IMG/VR virus record: IMGVR_UViG_3300032194_000093 | Location: 1-43,037 of that record | Direction: 5' to 3' (one strand) | DNA from: a virus | Length of the DNA: 43,037 nucleotides | Shown here: positions 1 to 9,200 of the stretch, in pieces | Layout: the number at the start of each line of letters is the position of its first letter | How positions within the stretch are numbered: position 1 is the first letter of the stretch | The notes under the pieces: model-generated | The model's database searches: none | Told to the model about the DNA's origin: nothing | What the model saw: only the letters and a program-made list of their open reading frames with translations | Made by a program: the position numbers and the translations under genes

Positions 1-811
1 GAGTTAGACAGATATAATAATCTTTTTTGTAAGGTATAACGTGAGATCCTCCTCTAAAATCAAAATCTAGTTTTTTGTATGTAGATTCATCTAGATGTAC
101 ATTAGTTGTTTCTTTTTTCTCTGGGCAGTATTTGACAACCTGTACAGGATTACACCACTTTACATAATGAAATGGTTTATCTACGATAGGCATCCAATTT
201 TTTTCACAATAGGAAGGTCCTGTATCAATAGCGTCTATATGTTCTCCTGGAATAGGAATTCTTTCTCTACTTACTTCTTTCCACTTGCCGTTTTGATTTT
301 GTAGAATACGAGACAACTCCATCCTACCAACACCATTCTTGGTAGTGTCTCGTCTTACTCCGGTAAGATATAAAGATCCATCCCACTGAACTAATCTAGC
401 ATCTTCTAATCCAACAAAATCCCACAGAGGATCGACATCCCATGTACTAGTATCTACTTTAGAATAGGAAGAAAATCCATCAAAGTTTTCATTGACAGTT
501 CCTATAAAATTATTTGTCTTTAGTCTCCAGTCATTTTCGGGGTGTAGATATACTACCGGACCCCATGGGTGAGCATACTTTACTTTTTCAGCATGATACA
601 AAGTATACTCTACGTGCCTTAGATTAACAAGAATTTTGTCGTCAACAACAGCAATAGATCCATTGGTCAGACCAGTTCCTCTAGTTTCACTTGAATCTAC
701 ATACAGCGGTGTGATATCTCCTCCGTTTTCCAGCACCGATTTTACAAAATAAGGGCGCTTGATAGGACGAACGGGAGCAAACCCTCGTCCCCATGATGAA
801 TCTAATGCCAT
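1..811 (-). CDS. GH130-like beta-propeller glycan-active protein, 3' end cut by window edge
   Basis: I translated this by hand: an open frame from ATG at 811 runs leftward off the window, giving about 270 residues with no stop. The start reads MALDSSWGRGFAPVRPIKRP. Around residues 134-150 is GLEDARLVQWDGSLYLTG, which resembles the G-x-E-D-P/A-R blade motif of GH130/GH43-type five-bladed propellers (mannoside phosphorylases and relatives). Further on are KNWMPIVDKPFHYVKW and FRGGSHVIPY, which look like active-site-rim motifs of the same broad group. Membership is inferred from motif resemblance only, and the catalytic residues cannot be confirmed without the missing C-terminus. The gene follows the fibre cassette after a 33-nt gap and has its own late-promoter-like box. 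It may process or bind host surface glycan, or modify glycan during infection. There is no signal peptide and no clear Shine-Dalgarno. A glycosyltransferase role is the main alternative. Confidence 0.6.
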   Translation of the reverse strand, partial: MALDSSWGRGFAPVRPIKRPYFVKSVLENGGDITPLYVDSSETRGTGLTNGSIAVVDDKILVNLRHVEYTLYHAEKVKYAHPWGPVVYLHPENDWRLKTNNFIGTVNENFDGFSSYSKVDTSTWDVDPLWDFVGLEDARLVQWDGSLYLTGVRRDTTKNGVGRMELSRILQNQNGKWKEVSRERIPIPGEHIDAIDTGPSYCEKNWMPIVDKPFHYVKWCNPVQVVKYCPEKKETTNVHLDESTYKKLDFDFRGGSHVIPYKKDYYICLT

Positions 812-836
812 GAAATAAAGTTCAATCAGTTTCTAG

Positions 837-844
837 TATTTATG
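837..844 (-). promoter_or_regulatory. Late promoter box CATAAATA upstream of the GH130-like gene
   Basis: The minus strand reads CATAAATA, a match to the NATAAATA late-promoter element of T4 and T4-like cyanophages. It lies directly after the TAG stop of the 295-residue gene and 26-33 nt before the ATG at 811. That spacing is like the box before gp25. It would let the leftmost gene be transcribed independently of the fibre genes. Confidence 0.6.
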
Positions 845-1732
845 CTAGATCAAATAACCCCTATTTTGTGGTTCGTATGGGTTGATCAACAAAGTATTTA
901 CGTAGAGCTCTACACCCCAAATTCTAGGAAAAGATCTTCTGTTGTTACCACCGGCATTTCCGGCAATTTGGTTGATAAAAATATTGACATTCTGAAATCT
1001 TCTAGACCCTAGGTTGGAATAATCCAATGCTGATGGAACAGTAAACTCATATGTAAATTCAGTTCCTAGTCTTCCACTTCCTAGTGGGGTAGTGTTTCTA
1101 ACTATATCCAAAGGGTTTCCATTTGGTAATGGTAAAGTAGCAATAGGAGTTCCTATTGTGGTCGCTGTAGCGCCATATCGTAATGATACTTCTAGTGTAG
1201 CAACAGTAGCAGACCCTCCACCCGTTGCCCCTCCTAGTTGATCACCAAACGTACTGTTGACTGGATCGACAAGTAATCTAACAATATGTGTAGATGGTAA
1301 GGCACTACCGGCAGGAGCGGTGGATACAATACCAGCATCAGGAATTTCTGATAACGAAGGAAATCCTAATAGCATAGAGGCAAGGTTTTGTCCATTTCCA
1401 TTATAAACAATAGGTCCATATCCCAATGTATTAAAACCGGTTGGAGCGTCTAAGTTTGGTTGAGACGTTCTTTGATTTGCTACAGCATTGGGAGGATTTT
1501 GAGATGATCCACCTCCAAATCCGGACAAAGGAGTGTTGGCAGTTGGATCTACAGAGTCTTCAAATAATCTATTTAAGTTAGTGTTATCCCAATCATTTGC
1601 CAATACACCAACTCCGGGTGTTAAATTATAGTCAAGAGTTCCATTTAAAAGTCCTACGCCAAGAAAAGCATTGGGTCGTAAAACTCTATAATTATTTGGA
1701 GATACATTGGTAAGATCAATATAATAAGTCAT
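845..1732 (-). CDS. Hypothetical virion structural protein, 295 aa
   Basis: I do not recognise a family. The protein is rich in Gly, Asn, Pro, Thr and Leu, has no cysteine, and shows no membrane segment or signal peptide. The middle (about residues 70-180) is low-complexity and Gly/Pro/Asn-rich. The last 120 residues look like alternating beta strands (ATVATLEVSLRYG, GTEFTYEFTVPSAL, RFQNVNIFINQIAG, RIWGVELYVNTLLI), as in a beta-sandwich fibre tip. It starts 6 nt after the stop of the 521-residue fibre-like gene and is the last gene before a new promoter box, so it is probably translated from the fibre transcript. A role as an accessory fibre or tip protein is inferred from position and composition only. 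No Shine-Dalgarno is visible before the ATG. Confidence 0.75.
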   Translation of the reverse strand: MTYYIDLTNVSPNNYRVLRPNAFLGVGLLNGTLDYNLTPGVGVLANDWDNTNLNRLFEDSVDPTANTPLSGFGGGSSQNPPNAVANQRTSQPNLDAPTGFNTLGYGPIVYNGNGQNLASMLLGFPSLSEIPDAGIVSTAPAGSALPSTHIVRLLVDPVNSTFGDQLGGATGGGSATVATLEVSLRYGATATTIGTPIATLPLPNGNPLDIVRNTTPLGSGRLGTEFTYEFTVPSALDYSNLGSRRFQNVNIFINQIAGNAGGNNRRSFPRIWGVELYVNTLLINPYEPQNRGYLI

Positions 1733-1738
1733 AATTTA

Positions 1739-3304
1739 TTAGGTCAGTGAAGCAGGTCTCAAGATCATACTGATTGTGGCAAATGTTGAATTGAATGGAC
1801 CATTTCCCAAGTTAAACTCTAATACATCGCCATTTGCTAGAGAAGTCCCGCTGATTCCATTATCTGTGGTGATAGCACCACCAGCATTATTTGTAGCAGA
1901 TCCAGACACTGCCGAACCAGCGTTAAAAGAATATAGTAGTGTAGCGTTAGATCCGTTAAAAGCTCCAGCAGATGCTCTGTTGATAGTAACAGATGGACCA
2001 TCTGTAGGATCTTCTAGTACAAGACTTACACTTTCTATTACATAACCTTCTTCTAAGAAAACTCTATAAAATCCTTTTAATCCTTGCTGTAGAGTTGTGG
2101 TCCCGCCACCATCCATAGTAAAGTTTAGAGTTTTTCTATCATCAATAAATGTAGCATTGTAACCACTATTAAAACTCAATGCCATTCCATTTCTAGGAGT
2201 GGTGATGCTCGCTGGCAAAGTCAGGGTATACGATGTACCTGCGTTAGCGGGTACATCTATAGCAACAGAGTTTGGTGTCGGCTCTTGATCTTCAATCTCT
2301 ATTCTTCCTACGCCAGCTCCATTAGTACCCTGAATAACAACAGCAGCTGCTCCAGTACCCCCGGCGTTTAGTATTAAATCGCCAGCAGATTCAACAGTGT
2401 TGTTGACTTCTATCCCATTACCGCCGCTAGGTAAAACTTTTGCTTGTACTCCTACACTAGTGAGACTAGAGGATAAAACAGTAGATCCTAAACCAGTTCT
2501 AGTAAGAACCTCATCTGTCCCAATCTCAATGGATCCGATGGGTGGCGTAATTGTTAAAGTTCCATCTGGACTAGCTACATCACCATCTGTAAAAGTATAA
2601 ACTAATGCATTAGTGGAATTGTAAGCAATCAGATCAGTAGCAGAAGCAAACTCACCAGCAGCATCACCTGCTATTTGTACAGTAAACTGAGCTCCTTGTG
2701 ATTGGTTGTCTCCAGTAATAGGAGGACCCCACTCTAATACAGCAGTGGTGTCACCAGGAACAGATTGATCACTATGAGAGGCAATTTTAAGTACATATCC
2801 TACAGAATCAGTGGTGTCTGTTGTTCCTGGAATCAGTGCTGGTAAATCTACTGTATAATTTCTAGTAATATCGGATGGTGCTTGGAAAGCAGCGAAGTTT
2901 GCAGTAGGAGTATCAGCATCCAACCATCTAATTGGAGTTGGAGTTGCTCCGTTATATACAAGATCAATAGATTGATTTGAGTCATTGTATAGGGCATAAT
3001 CTGCGCCTGCCTGAGCACCTAAATTATTTCTATACTGAATAGCACCGATCGCTGCTCCACCCGGAGTAGGAGTGTTTTCAATAAAAGAAGCAGTTCCATC
3101 TGTTTGGAAAGATAAGATATAACCAGACACTGCTGGTGGAGCAGCAGGCAATATGATATCGTAATTACTAGTTACATCATCCGGTGCTTTAAAAGTAATC
3201 TCATTACTTAGATTTAAATCTCTAAGAGTGATAGATCCACCAGTAACACCATCGTTATCTTGTACTACTGGTTGTGATAGAATTTGTCCTCTAGTTAATG
3301 CCAT
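1739..3304 (-). CDS. Fibre-like virion protein with YTxxLP repeats, 521 aa
   Basis: This is a probable phage fibre or adhesin component. Three copies of a beta repeat are visible: residues about 35-77 (EITFKAPDDVTSNYDIILPA, then GYILSF), 137-179 (FQAPSDITRNYTVDLPA, then GYVLKI) and about 345-385 (IDVPANAGTSYTLTLPA, then GMALSF). Such AP-x-Y-x-LPA-GxxL repeats are common in cyanophage fibre-like proteins. The last 110 residues form a separate beta-rich domain starting LKGFYRVFLEEGYVIESVSLVLED and ending at NLGNGPFNSTFATISMILRP. There is no cysteine. The ATG overlaps the stop of the upstream gene by one base (TAATG), and a strong Shine-Dalgarno lies 10 nt upstream inside the end of that gene, so translation is both coupled and independently initiated. 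The exact position in the particle is unknown. Confidence 0.8.
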   Translation of the reverse strand: MALTRGQILSQPVVQDNDGVTGGSITLRDLNLSNEITFKAPDDVTSNYDIILPAAPPAVSGYILSFQTDGTASFIENTPTPGGAAIGAIQYRNNLGAQAGADYALYNDSNQSIDLVYNGATPTPIRWLDADTPTANFAAFQAPSDITRNYTVDLPALIPGTTDTTDSVGYVLKIASHSDQSVPGDTTAVLEWGPPITGDNQSQGAQFTVQIAGDAAGEFASATDLIAYNSTNALVYTFTDGDVASPDGTLTITPPIGSIEIGTDEVLTRTGLGSTVLSSSLTSVGVQAKVLPSGGNGIEVNNTVESAGDLILNAGGTGAAAVVIQGTNGAGVGRIEIEDQEPTPNSVAIDVPANAGTSYTLTLPASITTPRNGMALSFNSGYNATFIDDRKTLNFTMDGGGTTTLQQGLKGFYRVFLEEGYVIESVSLVLEDPTDGPSVTINRASAGAFNGSNATLLYSFNAGSAVSGSATNNAGGAITTDNGISGTSLANGDVLEFNLGNGPFNSTFATISMILRPASLT

Positions 3305-6279
3305 TATGAGTGTGCCTCCTTCCAGGATAATACGATATCGAAAGATACGAGATCGGTCGATTTATTTGTAATCGAGAGGGCAAGAACTTCTGGTCCGTTT
3401 GGATATAATCCATTTCCACCTAAGATAGAGTTCTCTAAATTTTTAACATTAGTTAGATCAAAAATTTCAGAACGGTTAGCAGTAGTAAATTTAAATAAAA
3501 GTTCTCCCCCTTCTGGTTTTGCAATAGTAGTAGTTTCGTACTGAGCAAATGATGGTTGATAACCTAAAGATGGAACTCCGTTGTCAGCATACTCTTGAGA
3601 TTGAGCACTCTCCCAAATAACTGTTTCTGGATCTATACTTGATGGATTTAAAACTCCTGCTAATTCATATCTACGAGGGGCAAAACTATTAGTGGAATCC
3701 TGAGTTGCTACTTCGATAGATGTTAATGTAATTCTAGATCTATTAAGAAGTTCTCTCTCGCCAACTTCTCCAGGTAATCCATTACTTACAGCCGGAGCTG
3801 GTCTGAATAGAAGAACAGTTTGTGATGTTCCGCTGGGAATACTAATCGTATCTTTAGCTGTTGTAAATTTAAATCCAGGATCAGATTTAAACCCTCCGTC
3901 TAAGATAACAGAAGAACCCCAGTGTGAAATCTGAGGGGCAATATTACATCCAATGAATTGAACGGAAGAGTTCACTGGATGATCTAAACCGCCAACCGTA
4001 GTATCTCCACTAAAAGTTCTATTTGATCCAGATAAGAATCTTGTATAAGATGCTCCTCTTTGGGATAGGCTAATTTGATTACCGGTAATACCATCATACT
4101 CTACTACTTCAGTAAGTATGTCTGGTCCCTGAACACTCTTAATAGTTAAAAGTCCTCCATCAGTAGGGAACAACTTGTCGGCATTGGCTACTTCAATGGT
4201 GACATTTCCTGTGCCAGTAGAACTACCAATAACTTTACTATGGCGACATGATGTTACAACTTCATACCTTGCTGGTAGGTTGCCAGATCTCATATATGCT
4301 TCTGTATTGAAGTTAGAGTTTCCGATACGATGAGCAACAATCCAATCTCCTAGAGGACCTCTTACCATATAATCAATATATCCAGCACCGTACCACGACC
4401 ATTGAATACCGACCATTTGCATCCTATCGGGATGTAAGAAATAACCAGATGGTCCTTCTCCATCAAGAGTATCTGAATTGAATTCAGATTGTGGAATTCT
4501 TAATTCTGTAATTAAAGATATCTTGGAATTGCTGCTGTCTACACCTCTGTATGCCGGATTGACATACATCTCTGTGGAACTAGCTACATTAGTTACTTCG
4601 TAAACTTGTCCTTTAATTTGAACTTTATTTCCGGCAGTAAATTGATCTCCAAACCTTGTATTGGTTCCTGTAATGATATTACTTCCATTTGTTAACGCTA
4701 CAGTCCCTGTAACTTGTGTTGTACTGGATCTAACACAGGCGTATAAAGATACACCATCATATTCCCAATATGGACCATTAGCATCATCAAACATACCTGT
4801 ACGGACTGCTGCTCCACTCCATTCAGTAACTACCACTTTCGGAGATATACCTAAAGAAGCAGTTGTTCCTGCTACTAGTCCAATATTCAATCCATCATTT
4901 AACCCACCAGGACCAAAGTCTGTAATTTCAAAAGTATTGCTATCGATAATAGCTGTAATTGTATATGGAGTATAGATGTAGTTGTTGATGGGTGAGTTGT
5001 ATCCCGTAGTTGTTATATCAGATAAAGCAACTTTTACACCTACTTGAAATCCATGAGCAATATCAGTAGTGACACGTAATTGGTTTGATGCTGTGTATTC
5101 TGCTCCGGTAATATCATATGCTGGTGTGAATAAAGCTCCTGTTGAGAAATTTACACCTTTACCGGACTGATATCTGAAATATTTCTTGGTCTGTCTCTTT
5201 GCTTCAAGACCTGCTATTGGATAGAATGTATTGATTAAAATACCACCATCAAAAGGTCTGTGGGTAAATGTAGAATTAGAAATAGCGTATACAATTACAG
5301 TTTGTGCTGCTGGTGGAGCTGGGTTGATTACAGTGGAACTAGCTGCTACTCCATCAGGGATTTCGTATCTAAATGAAAGTTCATTAATTACCTCAGTTAC
5401 AAAGAAAGGACCTTCTTCTTCCTGTGAACCTGCTGTAGTATCTACTAGTAAAAACGGAGATCCTGGGAACAATCCATGGGCTTCTCTAAAAGTTAATACG
5501 GCGTCATTGGTAGCCGAGTTAGAATCATATCTCTCTAGATTTAATGCTGCTTGATCAAAAATAGAAGCAGGTCTTAAAGTAGTAACGGGAGTGACTGATA
5601 CACCAGCAACACTATCTTTTGCTTTATATCTAAAGTTACTAGCGTCAACTTGCTCACTTACAACGAAAGATCCTTCAGCATCTGAAAATCCTTCAGATAA
5701 TCCAGTGATAGTAAAAGCAGTATTTGCTGCTAGAGCAGCACTATTAGCGACTGTAACAGTAACTGTGTTTCCTACTGCTGATACACTTGTAACTTCCAGA
5801 GGAACACCAATTCCTTCCGAGAAAGATGGATACCCTGTATTGAATCCTACATTGTGCCATTTTGAACTTTGTAATCCATACTCAAAATCAGCATCAATAA
5901 GAGTCTCTGGATTGGATACTTTGATCCTTTCTACAGCATCAACCGCTGCATCGAAAGGTCTAACTACAAGACCTTTTCTTTCATCTTCAACAAAGATAAT
6001 TAATTCGTCTGTGTCCTGACCATTGATACTAGTATCGTAAAGTAAATCAAATGTACAAACACCATCAATAGACCACGGGAAGTCTGGATCATCTCCTAGT
6101 AAAGGATGTGAGTGAACTTTACTAACAAAAGTTTTTGCTGGATCCCCTAGAGTATAGATAGTTTCGCCAGTGGTTACATTAATGATAGAAAGTACATCGT
6201 TAATGTTCAAATGACCAGGAACTTTTACCGTTCCGGTAGTAGCATTAAATACGTATTGTTCTTCTTTTCTTCTTGCCAT
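3304..6279 (-). CDS. Large virion structural/fibre-like protein, 991 aa
   Basis: The N-terminus (MARRKEEQYVFNATTGTVKV) and the core at about residues 620-675 (MQMVGIQWSWYGAGYIDYMV, then GDWIVAHRIGNSN and GNLPARYEV) resemble structural proteins I know from T4-like cyanophages. Three related beta modules precede the core, each with a G-F or H-G-F/L element followed by a SFRY or TFEI strand: about residues 165-225, 255-315 and 400-465. A fourth module around residues 695-750 (VEVANADKLFPTDGGLLTIK, then VEYDG and SQRG) matches the 'RG' module found repeatedly in the gp7-like protein. Only four cysteines are seen. The start is 9 nt after the collagen-like gene. A tail-fibre or baseplate-rim role is inferred from similarity and position; the enzymatic or binding target is unknown. 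No Shine-Dalgarno is obvious. Confidence 0.8.
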   Translation of the reverse strand: MARRKEEQYVFNATTGTVKVPGHLNINDVLSIINVTTGETIYTLGDPAKTFVSKVHSHPLLGDDPDFPWSIDGVCTFDLLYDTSINGQDTDELIIFVEDERKGLVVRPFDAAVDAVERIKVSNPETLIDADFEYGLQSSKWHNVGFNTGYPSFSEGIGVPLEVTSVSAVGNTVTVTVANSAALAANTAFTITGLSEGFSDAEGSFVVSEQVDASNFRYKAKDSVAGVSVTPVTTLRPASIFDQAALNLERYDSNSATNDAVLTFREAHGLFPGSPFLLVDTTAGSQEEEGPFFVTEVINELSFRYEIPDGVAASSTVINPAPPAAQTVIVYAISNSTFTHRPFDGGILINTFYPIAGLEAKRQTKKYFRYQSGKGVNFSTGALFTPAYDITGAEYTASNQLRVTTDIAHGFQVGVKVALSDITTTGYNSPINNYIYTPYTITAIIDSNTFEITDFGPGGLNDGLNIGLVAGTTASLGISPKVVVTEWSGAAVRTGMFDDANGPYWEYDGVSLYACVRSSTTQVTGTVALTNGSNIITGTNTRFGDQFTAGNKVQIKGQVYEVTNVASSTEMYVNPAYRGVDSSNSKISLITELRIPQSEFNSDTLDGEGPSGYFLHPDRMQMVGIQWSWYGAGYIDYMVRGPLGDWIVAHRIGNSNFNTEAYMRSGNLPARYEVVTSCRHSKVIGSSTGTGNVTIEVANADKLFPTDGGLLTIKSVQGPDILTEVVEYDGITGNQISLSQRGASYTRFLSGSNRTFSGDTTVGGLDHPVNSSVQFIGCNIAPQISHWGSSVILDGGFKSDPGFKFTTAKDTISIPSGTSQTVLLFRPAPAVSNGLPGEVGERELLNRSRITLTSIEVATQDSTNSFAPRRYELAGVLNPSSIDPETVIWESAQSQEYADNGVPSLGYQPSFAQYETTTIAKPEGGELLFKFTTANRSEIFDLTNVKNLENSILGGNGLYPNGPEVLALSITNKSTDLVSFDIVLSWKEAHS
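3315..3323 (-). promoter_or_regulatory. Strong Shine-Dalgarno for the 521-residue fibre gene
   Basis: The minus strand reads GGAAGGAGG, ending 10 nt before the ATG at 3304. It lies within the last codons of the 991-residue gene (the W-K-E-A stretch). Most other genes in this window have no recognisable Shine-Dalgarno, so this one stands out and supports the chosen start. Confidence 0.7.
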
Positions 6280-6288
6280 GGTATTATG

Positions 6289-9200
6289 TTATACTCCGAA
6301 GATAATAGCGTTAGTGATGGATTGTTCAACAGTGGCAAAGATTGTTGTAGGGTTGCTCGTTTTCATGAACATAACACCAAAGAATGATTGACCACTTTCA
6401 GGTACTTCACTGAAGTGAATACTAGTATTTCCTGTGTTACTATTTAGTCTAAATCCTACTGTACCTCCTGCTCCAAATCCACTAGAATCTGGATCTTGAA
6501 TAATGCCACCAAGAGAAATCATCAAACGTGCTACTTCTCCTAACAGATCATCATTTACAACTCTAGTGTAACTACCTGGAGTACCAAAATAGACATCAAA
6601 TATATTTTCAACTCCATCAAAAGCACTAGCATTGATAGGATCTACGTCGGGGTCATCACCGGAAGCAACGAGAGTAATGTTTGTAATTTCGTCAGGTGTA
6701 GATGCTTCCGGTCCAGTAAGTCCCTGAGCACCAGTGTTTCCGGTTGTTCCTAATAAACCTTGAGTACCTTGAACACCTTGTCCACCAATAGTTCCAGTAG
6801 TTCCTTGATTACCCTGTGTTCCTTGATCCCCTTGAAGACCCTGTGTTCCTTGGTCTCCCTGGAGACCTTGTGTTCCTTGATCTCCTTGAATACCTTGTGT
6901 TCCCTGGTCTCCTTGAATACCTTGGATGGAAAGTCCCTGGATACCCTGTGTTCCCTGGTCGCCTTGGATACCTTGAGTTCCTTGATCACCCTGGATACCT
7001 AATGTACCTTGGATGCCTTGGAGACCTTGCTGACCTCTAAGGTTTCCAGAGTTCTGCCAATCTCCACCTCTTAAGATATAAAGATCACCTGTAGCGTTAT
7101 CGATAACAGCGTCACCAGCAGCTGCTGTGACACCTTGCCCTGCCAGGTCAGCATTAATTTCATTGTTGATATCAGTTTGGGTAGTGCCTGACGCCTGAGC
7201 ATCAGTAACATTAGCGATAATCTCAAGTGCCTTACCTAGTTCACCTTGAATACCTTGAGAACCCTGTGTTCCAGTCTCTCCCTGGACACCTTGAACACCT
7301 TGGGGTCCGAAGTCACCTTGAATACCTTGAGTACCCTGTTCACCGAATATACCTTGGGTTCCCTGGTCTCCTTGAATACCCTGATTGCCTTGATTACCAA
7401 GATCACCGGTTCTGGCAAATGTAACTAAGATATCATCAGTGTTTAAGAATGTAGCTCCGGAACCAGATACAAAAGATACACTTATAGTCCACCAACCAAT
7501 ATTATTCGTTAAACTGTTAATAGCATAGAAGTTAAATCTAGATGGATCTCCATTTTCGGAAATCTTAACATGACCTTTGATTAACGATGTAGAACTATCA
7601 ATCGTTACTAAGAAGTTATCAATAAAGGCTGAGTCATCATCTTGTTGATCAATGTACAACTCGGTAGCACTATTTTGAGTGGCATTATTTAAACGTAATA
7701 ATCCAGCACCGGGATCAGCAGCGGTAGTTGTACTGGAGAATGTATAGTTAAAAGTAGCACCACCGAAGTTACCAGTGGGACCTTGAATACCAGTGAAACC
7801 TTGGACACCTTGATCTCCCTGGATACCTTGAATACCCTGATTACCTTTAATAGCACCAACGTTATTAAACTCGGTGCCATTATATACCCAGAGATTACCA
7901 GTAGCTTCATCAATGATGCCTTGGTTCTGTTGAATTAGTGGTTCGGGATCACCATCAAATACAGAAAGTAAATAGTTACTAATCTCTGTATCAGATGCTG
8001 GAGCTCCAGCAGCAAATCCACCAGCAATCGCTTCGGCCTCGGCATCAGTAACAGATCCTACGATAACTAGGGATGTACCTTCATTACCTTGGACACCTTG
8101 ATCTCCTTGGATACCTTGAATACCCTGAACAGAAAGTCCTTGGATACCTTGAGTTCCCTGGTCTCCTTGAATACCTTGTGTTCCTTGATCTCCTTGAATA
8201 CCTTGAGTTCCCTGGTCGCCTTGAATACCTTGTATTCCTTGATCACCTTGGAGACCTTGTGTTCCTTGATCACCTTGGACACCCTGAATAGAAAGTCCTT
8301 GAATACCCTGTGTTCCTTGATCACCTTGAAGACCTTGTGTTCCCTGTTGTCCTTGGACACCTTGAATACCCTGAGCACCGGTTGGGAAAAACTGAAGAAC
8401 AATTTCGTCATTGGCAGCAAAAGATTGTCCAGTACCATTGATTACATCAATTTCTAACCACGATCCATTATCAGTAACGTTAGTAACTGTAAACTGATTA
8501 GAAGTTGTTCCGGAATTTAAATACTGAACAAAGTTTAATGTTCCTCTATTTCCAGTATAACCATAGGTATTCCAATTAGCAATAAAATCGCTAATGTTTA
8601 TATTAACCGCTGTTAAAGAAGAAATAGCAATAATGGTGGTAGCGGCAGGAGAACCACTAAGTCCGTTAAATCTTATAGCACCTGCTCCAGGATCTGCAAT
8701 AATCGCGGAAGCATTCCACTCATATGGATAACCTGCTTTATCTCCCTGGAAACCTTGGATACCTTGAGTTCCCTGGTCGCCTTGAATACCTTGAATTCCC
8801 TGGTCTCCTTGGAGACCTTGAGTTCCTTGAGTACCCTGGAGACCTCTTAAGTTACCAACGTTAACCCAAGTTACTCCATCAAACTGTAAAACGTAAATAT
8901 CACCCGTTGCTTCATCAATAATACCATCATTAAATCCAGCAGTAGGTCCTGGTCCAGTAGCAGAGAAATAATCACTTAAGTAAGCACTGATTTCTGCATC
9001 AGAAGGAGTTGGTCCAGCTGAGAAACCTTCGGAAATAGTGTTAGCAATAACATCATCATTACTGCCGATGATAATAAAGTCTCTACCTCTTGATCCTTGG
9101 ATACCTTGAATTCCCTGGTCTCCTTGGATACCTTGAATACCTTGTGTTCCCTGGTCTCCTTGAATACCTTGTAATCCGGTATTACCACGATTACCTTGGA

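Noticed and set aside
95-304. A 69-residue plus-strand frame with hydrophobic stretches
   Set aside because: It lies opposite the GH130-like frame, which has motif support and codon regularity. All other genes are on the minus strand.
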